NCBI GenBank assembly: GCA_025055175.1
Contig: JANWYT010000006.1
Coordinates: 62,001-126,000, forward strand
DNA length: 64,000 nucleotides
Direction: 5' to 3'
DNA from: Anaerolineae bacterium
GTDB lineage: Bacteria > Chloroflexota > Anaerolineae > Aggregatilineales > Phototrophicaceae
This document shows, piece by piece, positions 45,474 through 53,422 of the stretch. Each line of letters begins with the position of its first letter. Position 1 is the first letter of the stretch. The notes under the pieces were generated by a model. It was given only the letters and a program-made list of their open reading frames with translations, had not been told where the DNA came from and ran no database searches. The translations under genes were made by a program, and so were the position numbers.

Positions 45474-46454
45474 ATGGCCAACGCTCCCAAAACGCCATCG
45501 AAGCGCCCTAAGCCGGTCAGCGGTCATCGCAACAAGGCGCGCCCCTACCGTATCCCGCGCGTGCAGCCTGCACGACGCAGTGCTCGCGACTCACTTCAAG
45601 CAGGCATCGAATCCCACCATGACGAGACGTATAGTCCGCCGCGCCGAGCCGATGGCCTCAAGAGTCGTACGGAACATGGCGCTTTCGCTGAGAACTGGTG
45701 GGCCAAACGCTGGATTAACGTTCTAGAGAGCTATGGCCTGGGAACGCGCCTCCAGCGTGGGCAAGAGTACGCTCGCAAGGGTCAGGTTCTCAGCTTGACG
45801 ATTGAGGTCGGACGTGTGCGTGCCAAAGTGCAGGGGTCGCGGCCCAAACCCTATCAAGTCCTGATTGAGGTCAAACCGCTGACCGATGAAGAATGGGAAC
45901 GCGCCCTAGACGCCATCAGCGAGCAGGCTATCTTCACCGCCCAGCTGCTGGACGGCACTATGCCCCAGGAGATTGAGAGCGCTTTTGAACAAGCTAACGT
46001 TGGCCTCTTCCCTGACCATGTGCGCGATATAATGACGGAGTGTAACTGCCCAGACACGGCCAACCCCTGCAAGCACATCGCGGCTGTCTACTACCTGCTG
46101 GGCGAACATTTCGACCAGGATCCCTTCCTGATCTTCGCTATGCGCGGCAAAACCCGCCAGCAGGTCATCGAAGCGCTGCGTCAGCGCCGCGCAGCCGCCA
46201 CCCTGGCTGAAGCCAGCACTCAAGAAGCGCCCCTTGTCCCTGGCGGCAGCGTGCCAATTCGTCAACTGTTGGACAGCTTTTGGGGACAGGAGCTGAACTG
46301 GTCGCCAGCACCTATCCAACCTCCTGTGCGCCCTATGCCGCTCATGCGTCATTTAGGGCCAGCACCAGGCGATACCCAGGAATACTTCGAAAACCTGTAT
46401 CAGGCCATCACCGCCGTCTGCCTGAAGATGATCCGCAACGGGGAAGACGACTAA
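45474..46454 (+). CDS. SWIM zinc-finger protein, partner of SNF2
   Basis: 326 residues. The SWIM motif CxCx(n)CxH is visible as CNCPDTANPCKH at about residue 190, followed by IAAVYYLLGEHFDQDPFLIF. The N-terminus is basic and disordered-looking (KTPSKRPKPVSGHRNKARP), then comes AENWWAKRWINVLESYGLGTRLQRG, which is typical of this family. It lies directly behind the SNF2 gene, the usual arrangement in bacteria; the pair probably acts together on DNA, though its task is not established. Confidence 0.92.
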   Translation: MANAPKTPSKRPKPVSGHRNKARPYRIPRVQPARRSARDSLQAGIESHHDETYSPPRRADGLKSRTEHGAFAENWWAKRWINVLESYGLGTRLQRGQEYARKGQVLSLTIEVGRVRAKVQGSRPKPYQVLIEVKPLTDEEWERALDAISEQAIFTAQLLDGTMPQEIESAFEQANVGLFPDHVRDIMTECNCPDTANPCKHIAAVYYLLGEHFDQDPFLIFAMRGKTRQQVIEALRQRRAAATLAEASTQEAPLVPGGSVPIRQLLDSFWGQELNWSPAPIQPPVRPMPLMRHLGPAPGDTQEYFENLYQAITAVCLKMIRNGEDD

Positions 46455-46517
46455 GGCTCTCTTCAGCTGGACGCGTTATGCTCCACAAAGACACACAGAC
46501 AGGCGCGGAGACACAAA

Positions 46518-47972
46518 GTGGTTCTTCCCGAACAACTGCTCATCCTGGTGGCGCTCTTCCTCGCCCTGAGCATTATCGCTAGCAAGGTAGCCTCGCGCTC
46601 CGGCGTTCCAATTCTACTGCTGTTTCTGGCATTAGGCATGCTGGCAGGCTCAGATGGGCCTGGCGGAATCTTCTTCGACAACCCCTGGTTGGCGCAGATG
46701 GTAGGGGTAGTTGCCCTGGTGTTGATCCTGTTCTCTGGTGGTCTGGACACACAGTTGAGCGACGTACGCGCTGTGTTGCGGCCTGGCTTGTCACTGGCGA
46801 CGGTGGGAGTGGTAGTGACGGCGTGTAGCGTGGGCATCTTTATGCATCTGACCTTCAGCTTTACGCTTTATGAAGGGATTCTACTAGGGGCGATCATCTC
46901 CTCTACTGATGCTGCCGCCGTCTTGACGTTGCTGCGCGGACGAGGCGTTCACCTCAAATCACGTCTCAAGCCGCTGCTGGAACTAGAGTCGGGTAGCAAT
47001 GACCCGATGGCCGTCTTCCTGACCGTCGGCATGATCCAACTCATCCAAAAACCCGATACATCGCCGCTGGTGTTGATCCCGCTGTTCGTGATACAGATGA
47101 GCTTAGGGGGGATGGCTGGCTTCATCATTGGGCGCGGCAGCGCCTGGCTCATCAACCGTCTGCGGCTGGAATACGACGGGTTGTACCCCGTTGTCACTCT
47201 GACGGCAGCTCTGCTGGCTTATTCAGCTACGACCCTCATCGGAGGCAACGGCTTCTTAGCAGTCTACCTAGCTGGTCTACTGATCGGGGATCGCAAGATC
47301 ATCCACCGCAACAGCTTGCGCCGCTTCCACGATGGTTTGGCCTGGCTGGCACAGATTGCCATGTTCCTCACGTTAGGTTTGCAGGTCTACCCCTCGCGCC
47401 TGCCACCCGTTGTTGAGGAAGGACTGATCGTGGCTCTATTTCTCATTTTCGTGGCTCGCCCCCTGAGCATTGGCGTGGCGCTGCTGGCTTCGCGTCGCCT
47501 GAACTGGCGCAAGCGTCTATTTGTGGCCTGGGTAGGACTGCGTGGCGCTGCCCCTATCATCCTGGCCACCTTCCCCCTGCTAGCCGGCTTACAGCGCGCC
47601 GATGAAATCTTCCATTTGGTGTTCTTCATCGTCTTGACATCTGTCACCATTCAGGGGATGAGCCTGAGTTGGGTGGCGCGCCTGCTGCGCGTCCACGCCC
47701 CAGCGCCACCTCCTACCGCCAGCCTGGCCAAAGCCCTGGAAGACGAGCGCTTGACCGACAACATTCTAGAATTAGTCGTGCGGCCCAACTGCAGCGTGGT
47801 AGGCAAGCAGCTCTTGGACTTGAAGCTGCCCAGAGGAGTACTGGTCGTGCTGATCGGCCGAGGCCGCGAGACTATCATCCCCAACGGTGGCACGCTGCTA
47901 GAGGCAGGCGACCTGGTGCTGTTGGTCGCCCAAGTGGAGGAGCGAGCCAAAGTCGAGGCGCTGTTCTCCTGA
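46518..47972 (+). CDS. CPA1-family K+(Na+)/H+ antiporter with TrkA-C domain (NhaP2/CvrA-like)
   Basis: 484 residues from a GTG at 46518 with GGAG 7 bases upstream. About twelve membrane helices are visible, with the CPA1 ion site ISSTDAAAVLTLL and ELESGSNDPMAVFLT. The last 70 residues (NCSVVGKQLLDLKLPRGVLVVLIGRG) are a TrkA-C/RCK-C regulatory domain. It exchanges K+ or Na+ for protons. It converges with arginase, leaving a 2-base gap. Confidence 0.92.
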   Translation: MVLPEQLLILVALFLALSIIASKVASRSGVPILLLFLALGMLAGSDGPGGIFFDNPWLAQMVGVVALVLILFSGGLDTQLSDVRAVLRPGLSLATVGVVVTACSVGIFMHLTFSFTLYEGILLGAIISSTDAAAVLTLLRGRGVHLKSRLKPLLELESGSNDPMAVFLTVGMIQLIQKPDTSPLVLIPLFVIQMSLGGMAGFIIGRGSAWLINRLRLEYDGLYPVVTLTAALLAYSATTLIGGNGFLAVYLAGLLIGDRKIIHRNSLRRFHDGLAWLAQIAMFLTLGLQVYPSRLPPVVEEGLIVALFLIFVARPLSIGVALLASRRLNWRKRLFVAWVGLRGAAPIILATFPLLAGLQRADEIFHLVFFIVLTSVTIQGMSLSWVARLLRVHAPAPPPTASLAKALEDERLTDNILELVVRPNCSVVGKQLLDLKLPRGVLVVLIGRGRETIIPNGGTLLEAGDLVLLVAQVEERAKVEALFS

Positions 47973-47974
47973 AG

Positions 47975-48877
47975 TTAAAGGATGCGCTTGCCCAGCAGGC
48001 TGGCCAACAGCTCCGCCGCAATGATGGCAGTACGATTGGCCACGTCCAGGATGGGATTGATCTCTACCACGTCCACGCTGCCCACCTTGCCGCTATCGGC
48101 TAGAATTTCCATCAGCAGATGAGCTTCGCGGTAGCTTAGGCCGCCGTCCACTGGCGTCCCCACGCCAGGGGCAATCTGCGGCTCACACGAGTCCAAGTCC
48201 AGGCTGACGTGCAAATAATCACAATCGGCAAATTGAGCCAAGATGTTGTGAGCGACGCTGCTCATGCCGTGTTCGTCTACCGTACGGATTGTGTGGACGT
48301 TGATGCCGCTATCCAGCAGACGCAGGCGTTCATGCGGGTCAACATCGCGCACCCCCACCATCGCCACCTGGCATGGCTTGAGCTTAGGCTGCGAGCCGCC
48401 AATGACGGTCAGCTCATGCGGGCCGTCGCCTAGCAGCACTGCAAGCACCATGCCATGAATGTTGCCACTGGGCGACGTTTCGGGCGTGTTGAAATCGGCA
48501 TGAGCATCCACCCACAGCACACCAATCTTGCCACGCTGATGAATAGCGCTCACGGTGCCAATGCTTATGCTGTGATCGCCTCCCAGAAAGACGCCAATTT
48601 CATCGGGCTGAAGCTGCTGGTGAATGCGGTCGTAGGCTGCGCGACAAATCTGAGCCACTTGAGGCAAATAATGCACGCGAACGGAGTCGTTGTAACTGTC
48701 GAGGACTTCTTCCTGCTGAGACACTTCCACATTGCCGCTGTCGCAGACGGCATAGCCTAAGCTCTCCAGTTTTTCTTGGAGGCCCGCATAGCGAATGGCG
48801 CTCGGCCCCATGTCCACGCCACGCCGCTTCTGCCCCATGTCCATCGGCACGCCGAAGATACGTATCTTGTTGCGCAT
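47975..48877 (-). CDS. rocF: Arginase (ureohydrolase family)
   Basis: 300 residues. The binuclear manganese ligands are visible in GGDHS, DAHADFN and SLDLDS. GNIHGMVLAVLLG and GVGTPVDGGLSYREAHLLME are typical of RocF. The third motif ends SCEP where arginases usually have xLDP, but the metal-binding D-x-D is kept. It splits arginine to ornithine and urea. It is a single minus-strand gene between convergent and divergent neighbours. Confidence 0.92.
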   Translation of the reverse strand: MRNKIRIFGVPMDMGQKRRGVDMGPSAIRYAGLQEKLESLGYAVCDSGNVEVSQQEEVLDSYNDSVRVHYLPQVAQICRAAYDRIHQQLQPDEIGVFLGGDHSISIGTVSAIHQRGKIGVLWVDAHADFNTPETSPSGNIHGMVLAVLLGDGPHELTVIGGSQPKLKPCQVAMVGVRDVDPHERLRLLDSGINVHTIRTVDEHGMSSVAHNILAQFADCDYLHVSLDLDSCEPQIAPGVGTPVDGGLSYREAHLLMEILADSGKVGSVDVVEINPILDVANRTAIIAAELLASLLGKRIL

Positions 48878-49102
48878 AAGCTAGCAACCTTTCAGCACGG
48901 AGAAGATGATCTCTAGTTGTGCCTATCATGTGCTGAGAGAGAGGCTTTGGCAAGCAGCAGATGCTCTTTGTACTCTCGCATAATATACTCCGCACAGGTG
49001 GGTTTAGAGAAGCTCAAAGATGATGAGCGGTTAGGCAATTTTGGTCGTCTGGCCCTCAAACCATCAGGCGACAAATCCAACTCAGCGTAAAAATCACATT
49101 AG

Positions 49103-49122
49103 AAACGGACATCAGTCCGTTT
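49103..49122. promoter_or_regulatory. Perfect palindromic operator candidate upstream of mhqO-mhqD
   Basis: AAACGGAC and GTCCGTTT are perfect 8-base arms around ATCA. The right arm overlaps the first two bases of the -35 element at 49121. Size and symmetry are those of TetR- or MarR-family operators, and MhqO/MhqD of Bacillus are under a MarR-type quinone sensor, so a similar repressor may act here (inference). Confidence 0.6.
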
Positions 49123-49148
49123 GTGAGGTAACGGCCCGCGTGTAGAAT
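49121..49148 (+). promoter_or_regulatory. Sigma-70-like promoter of mhqO-mhqD
   Basis: TTGTGA (49121-49126) and TAGAAT (49143-49148) are 16 bases apart, about 50 bases before the ATG at 49200, and the -35 overlaps a palindrome. Confidence 0.55.
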
Positions 49149-49199
49149 GCGTCTATAGGCACGAATGACCTATCAACTACCACATGAGGGCAAACGACC

Positions 49200-50294
49200 A
49201 TGAACATCCTGGGACTGCACCACATCACGCTGGTGAGCAGCGACGCCCAGCGCACCACTAATTTTTACGTGGGCATGCTAGGCCTGCGCATGATTAAGCA
49301 GACAGTCAACTTCGATGACCCCGGCTCGTATCACATCTATTTTGGCGACGACAACGGCACGCCTGGCAGCGCCATCACCTTCTTTGAATGGCGCAATGCA
49401 CCTAAAGGACGCGATGGTATTGGCGGGACACACCACTTTGCCCTGACAGTAGCCGACGAGGTGGGCCTGCTGAAGTGGAAGCGCCGCCTGAACGACTTGG
49501 GAATCAAAGCCGATGGGCCATATGATCGGCACTACTTCAAGAGCATTTACTTCCGCGACCCTGATGGCGTGCTGGTGGAGATTGCCACCAGCGGGCCAGG
49601 CTGGACGGTGGACGAAGCCGCTGACGCACTAGGCCTTGTCCACCAAATCCCTCCTGCTCAGATGCTGCGCGCCAACCGCGACGCTGAGGCCATCGCGCGC
49701 ACCACTTGGGCTGAGCCTGTGCCAACGATCACTGCCGACATGAAGCTAGCTTTCGGCATACATCACATCACCGCCATCAGCTCCGATATTGGCCGCACCC
49801 ACGACTTTTTCGGGAATGTACTAGGCATGCGCCGCGTCAAAATGACCGACAACTTCGACATGCCCGACTCAGCTCATTGGTACTGGGGCATCGGCGAAGG
49901 TAAGCCTGGCACGCTCATCACCTACTTTGATTGGGGTAATTTTCCCAACGCGCGCCGCGCCCAGATAGGTGCCGGTCTGACGCACCATTTCGCCCTAGCT
50001 GTGCAGGACGAGGCCGAACAGGCTCAGTGGCGCACGCGCCTGAGCGATGCTGGCTATCGCGTGTCGCCCATCATGAACCGTATGTACTTCCGCAGCATTT
50101 ACACCAACGATCCAGACGGCCACATCGTTGAACTTGCTACGATGGGGCCGGGCTTCAGTTGGGATGAAGGTGACGAGTCGATGGGGACAGCGCTCATGCT
50201 GCCACCCTGGTTAGAACAGCACCGCGCGCTGATCGCACAGAACCTCAGGCCGCTGACTATCCCCCAGCCCTATGTAGTCGGCGAAGACCGCTGA
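49200..50294 (+). CDS. mhqO: Ring-cleaving dioxygenase of the VOC superfamily (MhqO-like)
   Basis: 364 residues made of two vicinal-oxygen-chelate (glyoxalase-like) halves, each opening with a HHIT metal-ligand motif (LGLHHITLVSSDAQRTTNFY and FGIHHITAISSDIGRTHDFF). Each half repeats GLTHHFAL-type and VEIAT/VELAT glutamate motifs. This pattern is that of MhqO/MhqE/MhqA-type hydroquinone dioxygenases. It likely opens or detoxifies quinones or catechol-like compounds. A hydrolase of the MhqD type follows after 13 bases. Confidence 0.87.
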   Translation: MNILGLHHITLVSSDAQRTTNFYVGMLGLRMIKQTVNFDDPGSYHIYFGDDNGTPGSAITFFEWRNAPKGRDGIGGTHHFALTVADEVGLLKWKRRLNDLGIKADGPYDRHYFKSIYFRDPDGVLVEIATSGPGWTVDEAADALGLVHQIPPAQMLRANRDAEAIARTTWAEPVPTITADMKLAFGIHHITAISSDIGRTHDFFGNVLGMRRVKMTDNFDMPDSAHWYWGIGEGKPGTLITYFDWGNFPNARRAQIGAGLTHHFALAVQDEAEQAQWRTRLSDAGYRVSPIMNRMYFRSIYTNDPDGHIVELATMGPGFSWDEGDESMGTALMLPPWLEQHRALIAQNLRPLTIPQPYVVGEDR

Positions 50295-50307
50295 AGGAGA
50301 AGCTGAG

Positions 50308-50949
50308 ATGGCAACGCCGATGATTCATCAGACCATGCCCGTACTGCACATAGGGGCGCCGCTGGAACAGGCTAAGCATGTCATGATCCTGGTACATGGA
50401 CGCGGTGCAGGTGCTGGCAGCATGATCCCGCTTGCAGAGTATCTGTCACAAAAAGATTGGGCTTTCCTTGTGCCACAGGCTGCTGAGAATACCTGGTATC
50501 CGCAGCGCTTCATCATGCCGCGCCGCAGTAACGAGCCTTATCTGTCTTCGGCCCTGGCAATCCTCGATCAGACAGTTCAAAAGGCGCAGGCCTTTGTTGG
50601 ATTGGAGCATATCATGCTGCTAGGCTTTTCACAGGGAGCATGCTTAACCCTCGAATACGCTGCGCGCCACCCGCAACCTTATGGCGGGGTGGTAGCGCTC
50701 AGCGGTGGCCTCATCGGCACAGATGAGGAACTAACAGGGTATGAGGACAATGCACTGGCAGGCGTGCCAATCTTCCTGGGTTGCAGCGACACCGATTGGC
50801 ATATTCCACTAGAGCGCGTGCAGCGCTCCACCCAAATTTTACGACAGATGGGCGCAAAAGTGGATGAGCGCATCTACCCTGGCATGGATCACACCATCAA
50901 CCGAGATGAGGTAGACGCCGTGCGCGCCATCATGACCAGTCTGCGCTGA
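50308..50949 (+). CDS. mhqD: MhqD-like alpha/beta-hydrolase (phospholipase/carboxylesterase family)
   Basis: 213 residues. The catalytic triad can be placed: Ser in LGFSQGACL, Asp in GCSDTDWHIP and His in YPGMDHTIN; the oxyanion region is LVHGRGAGAGSM. This is the phospholipase/carboxylesterase family that includes B. subtilis MhqD. GGAGAAG precedes the ATG. Pairing with the MhqO-like dioxygenase and the shared operator suggests a quinone-stress operon. Confidence 0.87.
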   Translation: MATPMIHQTMPVLHIGAPLEQAKHVMILVHGRGAGAGSMIPLAEYLSQKDWAFLVPQAAENTWYPQRFIMPRRSNEPYLSSALAILDQTVQKAQAFVGLEHIMLLGFSQGACLTLEYAARHPQPYGGVVALSGGLIGTDEELTGYEDNALAGVPIFLGCSDTDWHIPLERVQRSTQILRQMGAKVDERIYPGMDHTINRDEVDAVRAIMTSLR

Positions 50950-50976
50950 AGCCAGACAGGGACTTGCGTCCCTACC

Positions 50977-51005
50977 TGCACAACCAGGCCAGAGTGCTGT
51001 ATAAT
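50977..51005 (+). promoter_or_regulatory. Putative promoter of the DivIC-like gene
   Basis: TGCACA (50977-50982) and a perfect TATAAT (51000-51005) are 17 bases apart, 70 bases upstream of the ATG at 51075. A small hairpin AGGGAC/GTCCCT (50958-50973) precedes it, perhaps the end of the mhqD transcript. Confidence 0.5.
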
Positions 51006-51074
51006 TTCGAGCGATGGCAGTCCGCACGACAGAGACTTATGCAGCCCTCTCGGCCTGACTCTACTCAAGGTTAA

Positions 51075-51512
51075 ATGCCCTTCACTACAGACGAGCAACC
51101 CGCTCGTACCATCAGCGGCACACAAGTCATGTTCGCAGTCATCGTGGCGCTGGCCCTCATGCTGACCGTCAACTTCAGCGGGCGCGTGTCCGCAGATCGT
51201 CAGCTGCGCGCCATTCGCGACACGGTGCTACGCGAGATCGACCTGCTCAAGCGCGAACAAGGTGAACTCATCGCACGCCTGGCTTACGTTCAGAGCGATG
51301 CTTATGTGAGCGATTGGGCGCGCAGCGAAGCTAAAATGGTGCGCGACGGTGAAGTGCTGATCCTGCCTGTCCCCATGAGCGCAACTTCAGCAGAGGATGA
51401 CCAGCCTGCTGTGACTGAGTTTGCACCACCGCAAACGCGCCAGCAACAGCCAGAAAACTGGCAACTATGGTGGGCGTTGTTCTTCGACAGCCCGCCCCCC
51501 GTCCTCAATTAA
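51075..51512 (+). CDS. DivIC/FtsL-type septum formation initiator
   Basis: 145 residues. One membrane helix (VMFAVIVALALMLTVNF) at about 18-35 is followed by a coiled coil (RQLRAIRDTVLREIDLLKREQGEL) and the family motif YVQSDAYVSDWARSEAKMVRDGEVLILPV. The C-terminal 40 residues are low-complexity and Gln/Pro-rich. DivIC/FtsB-like proteins bridge FtsQ and FtsL in the divisome. It converges with ygfZ, with a 6-base gap. Confidence 0.85.
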   Translation: MPFTTDEQPARTISGTQVMFAVIVALALMLTVNFSGRVSADRQLRAIRDTVLREIDLLKREQGELIARLAYVQSDAYVSDWARSEAKMVRDGEVLILPVPMSATSAEDDQPAVTEFAPPQTRQQQPENWQLWWALFFDSPPPVLN

Positions 51513-51518
51513 GCAAGC

Positions 51519-52598
51519 TTAATCACTGGGTAACTCATCGCGCAGAAAACGGGGCTGTGCGCCTAGCAGCTCACCCACGTGCGCCGTCGTACGCGCCTCC
51601 CCCACCAGCACAACAGACGCTTCCTGGCTCAGCAGGCTCGTCTTGACGACACCCATCGCGTAAATCTGGCCATCGGGGGCTGTGACAGCGCTTGTCAGCG
51701 TCCCAACAGACTGACCCTCTGGCGTAGACAGGGCGGCAGGCGCTTGGACAGGCGCTTCAGGATGAAGACGCACCAGAGTGCGCGCTAGCTTGGCGCGGCT
51801 CTCCATGCGCGCAATGACCTCCTGCCCCGTGTAGCAACCCTTGTGGAAGCTCACTTCGTCCCACAGGCCCAGCTCTAGCGGAATGTACTCTTCATTGAGT
51901 TCTGGCAGGCCAGGCACGCCAGCGCGAATGCGCAACACATTGTAGAGTAGCGAGCCGGAGGGACGCGCGCCAGCTTCTTGCAAAGCTTCAAAGACGGAAG
52001 CCGCACCCTCAGCGGGACAGATAATCAGCCAATGTGCGCCACTTAGGGGTTTATTGCGCGCTGCATAGATAACCTGCCCTGCCAGGGTGGTATTCATCCC
52101 CCCCAGAGGCGGCAGAGCAGCGCTATCAGGCAGCAAGCGCGCCATGAGGTCATCAGCTTGTGGGCCGTGCAGGCTGAACTGATGAGTCGTGGAGGTAATG
52201 TCTTGAACCTGAACGTCATCGTTGAAGAAGATATTGCGCTGGAGATAGCGGGCAAATAGTGCGCCATGCCCCGGCAGAGTCACGCACAGCAGACCGTCAG
52301 AGCGATTGTAAGCCGTCACTCGCTCTAGAATGCGCGCAGTGGGCGTGGTGAACAACGTAGGTTGGCCCTGGTCAGGCGCGAGTTTGAGCATATGGTTGGT
52401 GGACATGCGGTTGAGCAGCTCGTGACGCTGGCTGCCCATCACCAGCACGCGACCCTCGTGACTGCGATCCAGCAGCACTACTGCGCTCAGCGCGGTTTGA
52501 TATTCGACTGCCAAATCGCCAAAATCCAGCGGAATGCCGTCTTGTGCCAAGCGCGCACCGTGCTGCTGATACCGTTCTCTGAGCAAACTTTGAGACAT
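51519..52598 (-). CDS. ygfZ: YgfZ/GcvT-like folate-binding protein (iron-sulfur cluster assembly)
   Basis: 359 residues. The YgfZ signature KGCYTGQEVIARM is present at about residue 260, and the N-terminal half has the GcvT-like fold (LLDRSHEGRVLVMGSQRHELLNRM). YgfZ proteins use tetrahydrofolate to assist radical-SAM Fe-S enzyme maturation. It follows gmk by 22 bases on the same strand. Confidence 0.92.
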   Translation of the reverse strand: MSQSLLRERYQQHGARLAQDGIPLDFGDLAVEYQTALSAVVLLDRSHEGRVLVMGSQRHELLNRMSTNHMLKLAPDQGQPTLFTTPTARILERVTAYNRSDGLLCVTLPGHGALFARYLQRNIFFNDDVQVQDITSTTHQFSLHGPQADDLMARLLPDSAALPPLGGMNTTLAGQVIYAARNKPLSGAHWLIICPAEGAASVFEALQEAGARPSGSLLYNVLRIRAGVPGLPELNEEYIPLELGLWDEVSFHKGCYTGQEVIARMESRAKLARTLVRLHPEAPVQAPAALSTPEGQSVGTLTSAVTAPDGQIYAMGVVKTSLLSQEASVVLVGEARTTAHVGELLGAQPRFLRDELPSD

Positions 52599-52620
52599 AA
52601 GCGCCGTTCTCGCTATGAAC

Positions 52621-53265
52621 TTAGAGGGTCTGGTGCAGGCGCGCGGTCATGCGCTCCATCACCAAATCGTAAAGGGCTTGTTCGGCGCGCTGGCGGTCGT
52701 CGTTGACGATCACGTAATCGCAGGAGTCAGCGAAGGGCAGTTCAATCTCTTTGGCGCGCTGCAGGCGAGCTTCTACTCGCGCAGCGTCCATGTCTCCGCG
52801 CTTCTCCATGCGCTGGCGCAAGAGGGCCAGGCGCTCTTCATCGCCGCTGCCAGGCACGGTGATGAAGATCGTCACCGAGTCCTGAGGATAGAATTGGCGC
52901 AGAGCCTTCGTGCCAAATACATCAATGTCCAGGATCAGGTTGCGGCCCTCTGCCAGCAACGGCTCTATGCTGGCGCGCGGCGTCCCGTAGTAATCCCCAC
53001 TAGTCACTTCCACGTGTTCAAACAACTCGTCATCATCGATCATCTGGCGGAAGCGCTCGCGGCTGATGAAGTGGTAGTTAACGCCATCCGTCTCGCCCTG
53101 GCGCATGGGACGCGTGGTAGCCGTGACGACGGGTAGGAGCGCGTGCTGGGGGTCGTCGTGCAAGCGTTCAATCACAGCCTGCATAAGGGTATCTTTGCCC
53201 GCTCCACCAGGGCCAACGATGAGGAAGAGAAGTCCACGAGGTGCAACGTTGGGCGTTGTCATCAT
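52621..53265 (-). CDS. gmk: Guanylate kinase
   Basis: 214 residues from ATG 53265; a second ATG at 53262 and a TTG at 53268 are alternatives. The P-loop is VGPGGAGKDTLM, in which the usual GPSGxGK serine is glycine and GKS/T is GKDT. TATTRPMRQGETDGVNYHF is the GMP-binding signature. It phosphorylates GMP to GDP. The glycine-for-serine and GKD substitutions are uncommon but do not remove the P-loop lysine. Confidence 0.93.
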   Translation of the reverse strand: MMTTPNVAPRGLLFLIVGPGGAGKDTLMQAVIERLHDDPQHALLPVVTATTRPMRQGETDGVNYHFISRERFRQMIDDDELFEHVEVTSGDYYGTPRASIEPLLAEGRNLILDIDVFGTKALRQFYPQDSVTIFITVPGSGDEERLALLRQRMEKRGDMDAARVEARLQRAKEIELPFADSCDYVIVNDDRQRAEQALYDLVMERMTARLHQTL

Positions 53266-53300
53266 CAAATACTCGGTTTTCGCTTGCCGATGCCTGCGTT

Positions 53301-53309
53301 AGTGTAGCA
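53301..53309 (-). promoter_or_regulatory. Extended -10 promoter of gmk-ygfZ
   Basis: On the minus strand this reads TGCTACACT, an extended -10 about 36 bases before the gmk start. No clear -35 is seen. Confidence 0.45.
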
Positions 53310-53346
53310 AGTTTGGCTGCACCAGAACAGGCAAAAGGAGGTCTGC

Positions 53347-53377
53347 AAAAACGAAGCCCCTCTAATTGAGGGGCTTC
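53347..53377 (-). terminator. Rho-independent terminator of the giant surface protein gene
   Basis: A perfect 10-base stem (GAAGCCCCTC/GAGGGGCTTC) with a 5-base loop lies at 53353-53377. On the minus strand it is followed by GTTTTT. It is 45 bases beyond the stop of the giant gene. Confidence 0.9.
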
Positions 53378-53422
53378 ATCAAGTTCTACCTCCGAATTGT
53401 CAGGCCTAAAAGGCCGCGTGCT

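Larger units (their letters stand above)
48878..49199. other. Intergenic region between divergent arginase and mhqO-like genes
   Basis: 322 bases without a gene. The right part holds a perfect palindrome (49103-49122) and a promoter for the dioxygenase gene. The left part contains an AT-rich patch (cataatatac, about 48979-48988) that could be the arginase -10 on the minus strand, but no paired -35 is convincing. Nothing else is recognised. Confidence 0.6.
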
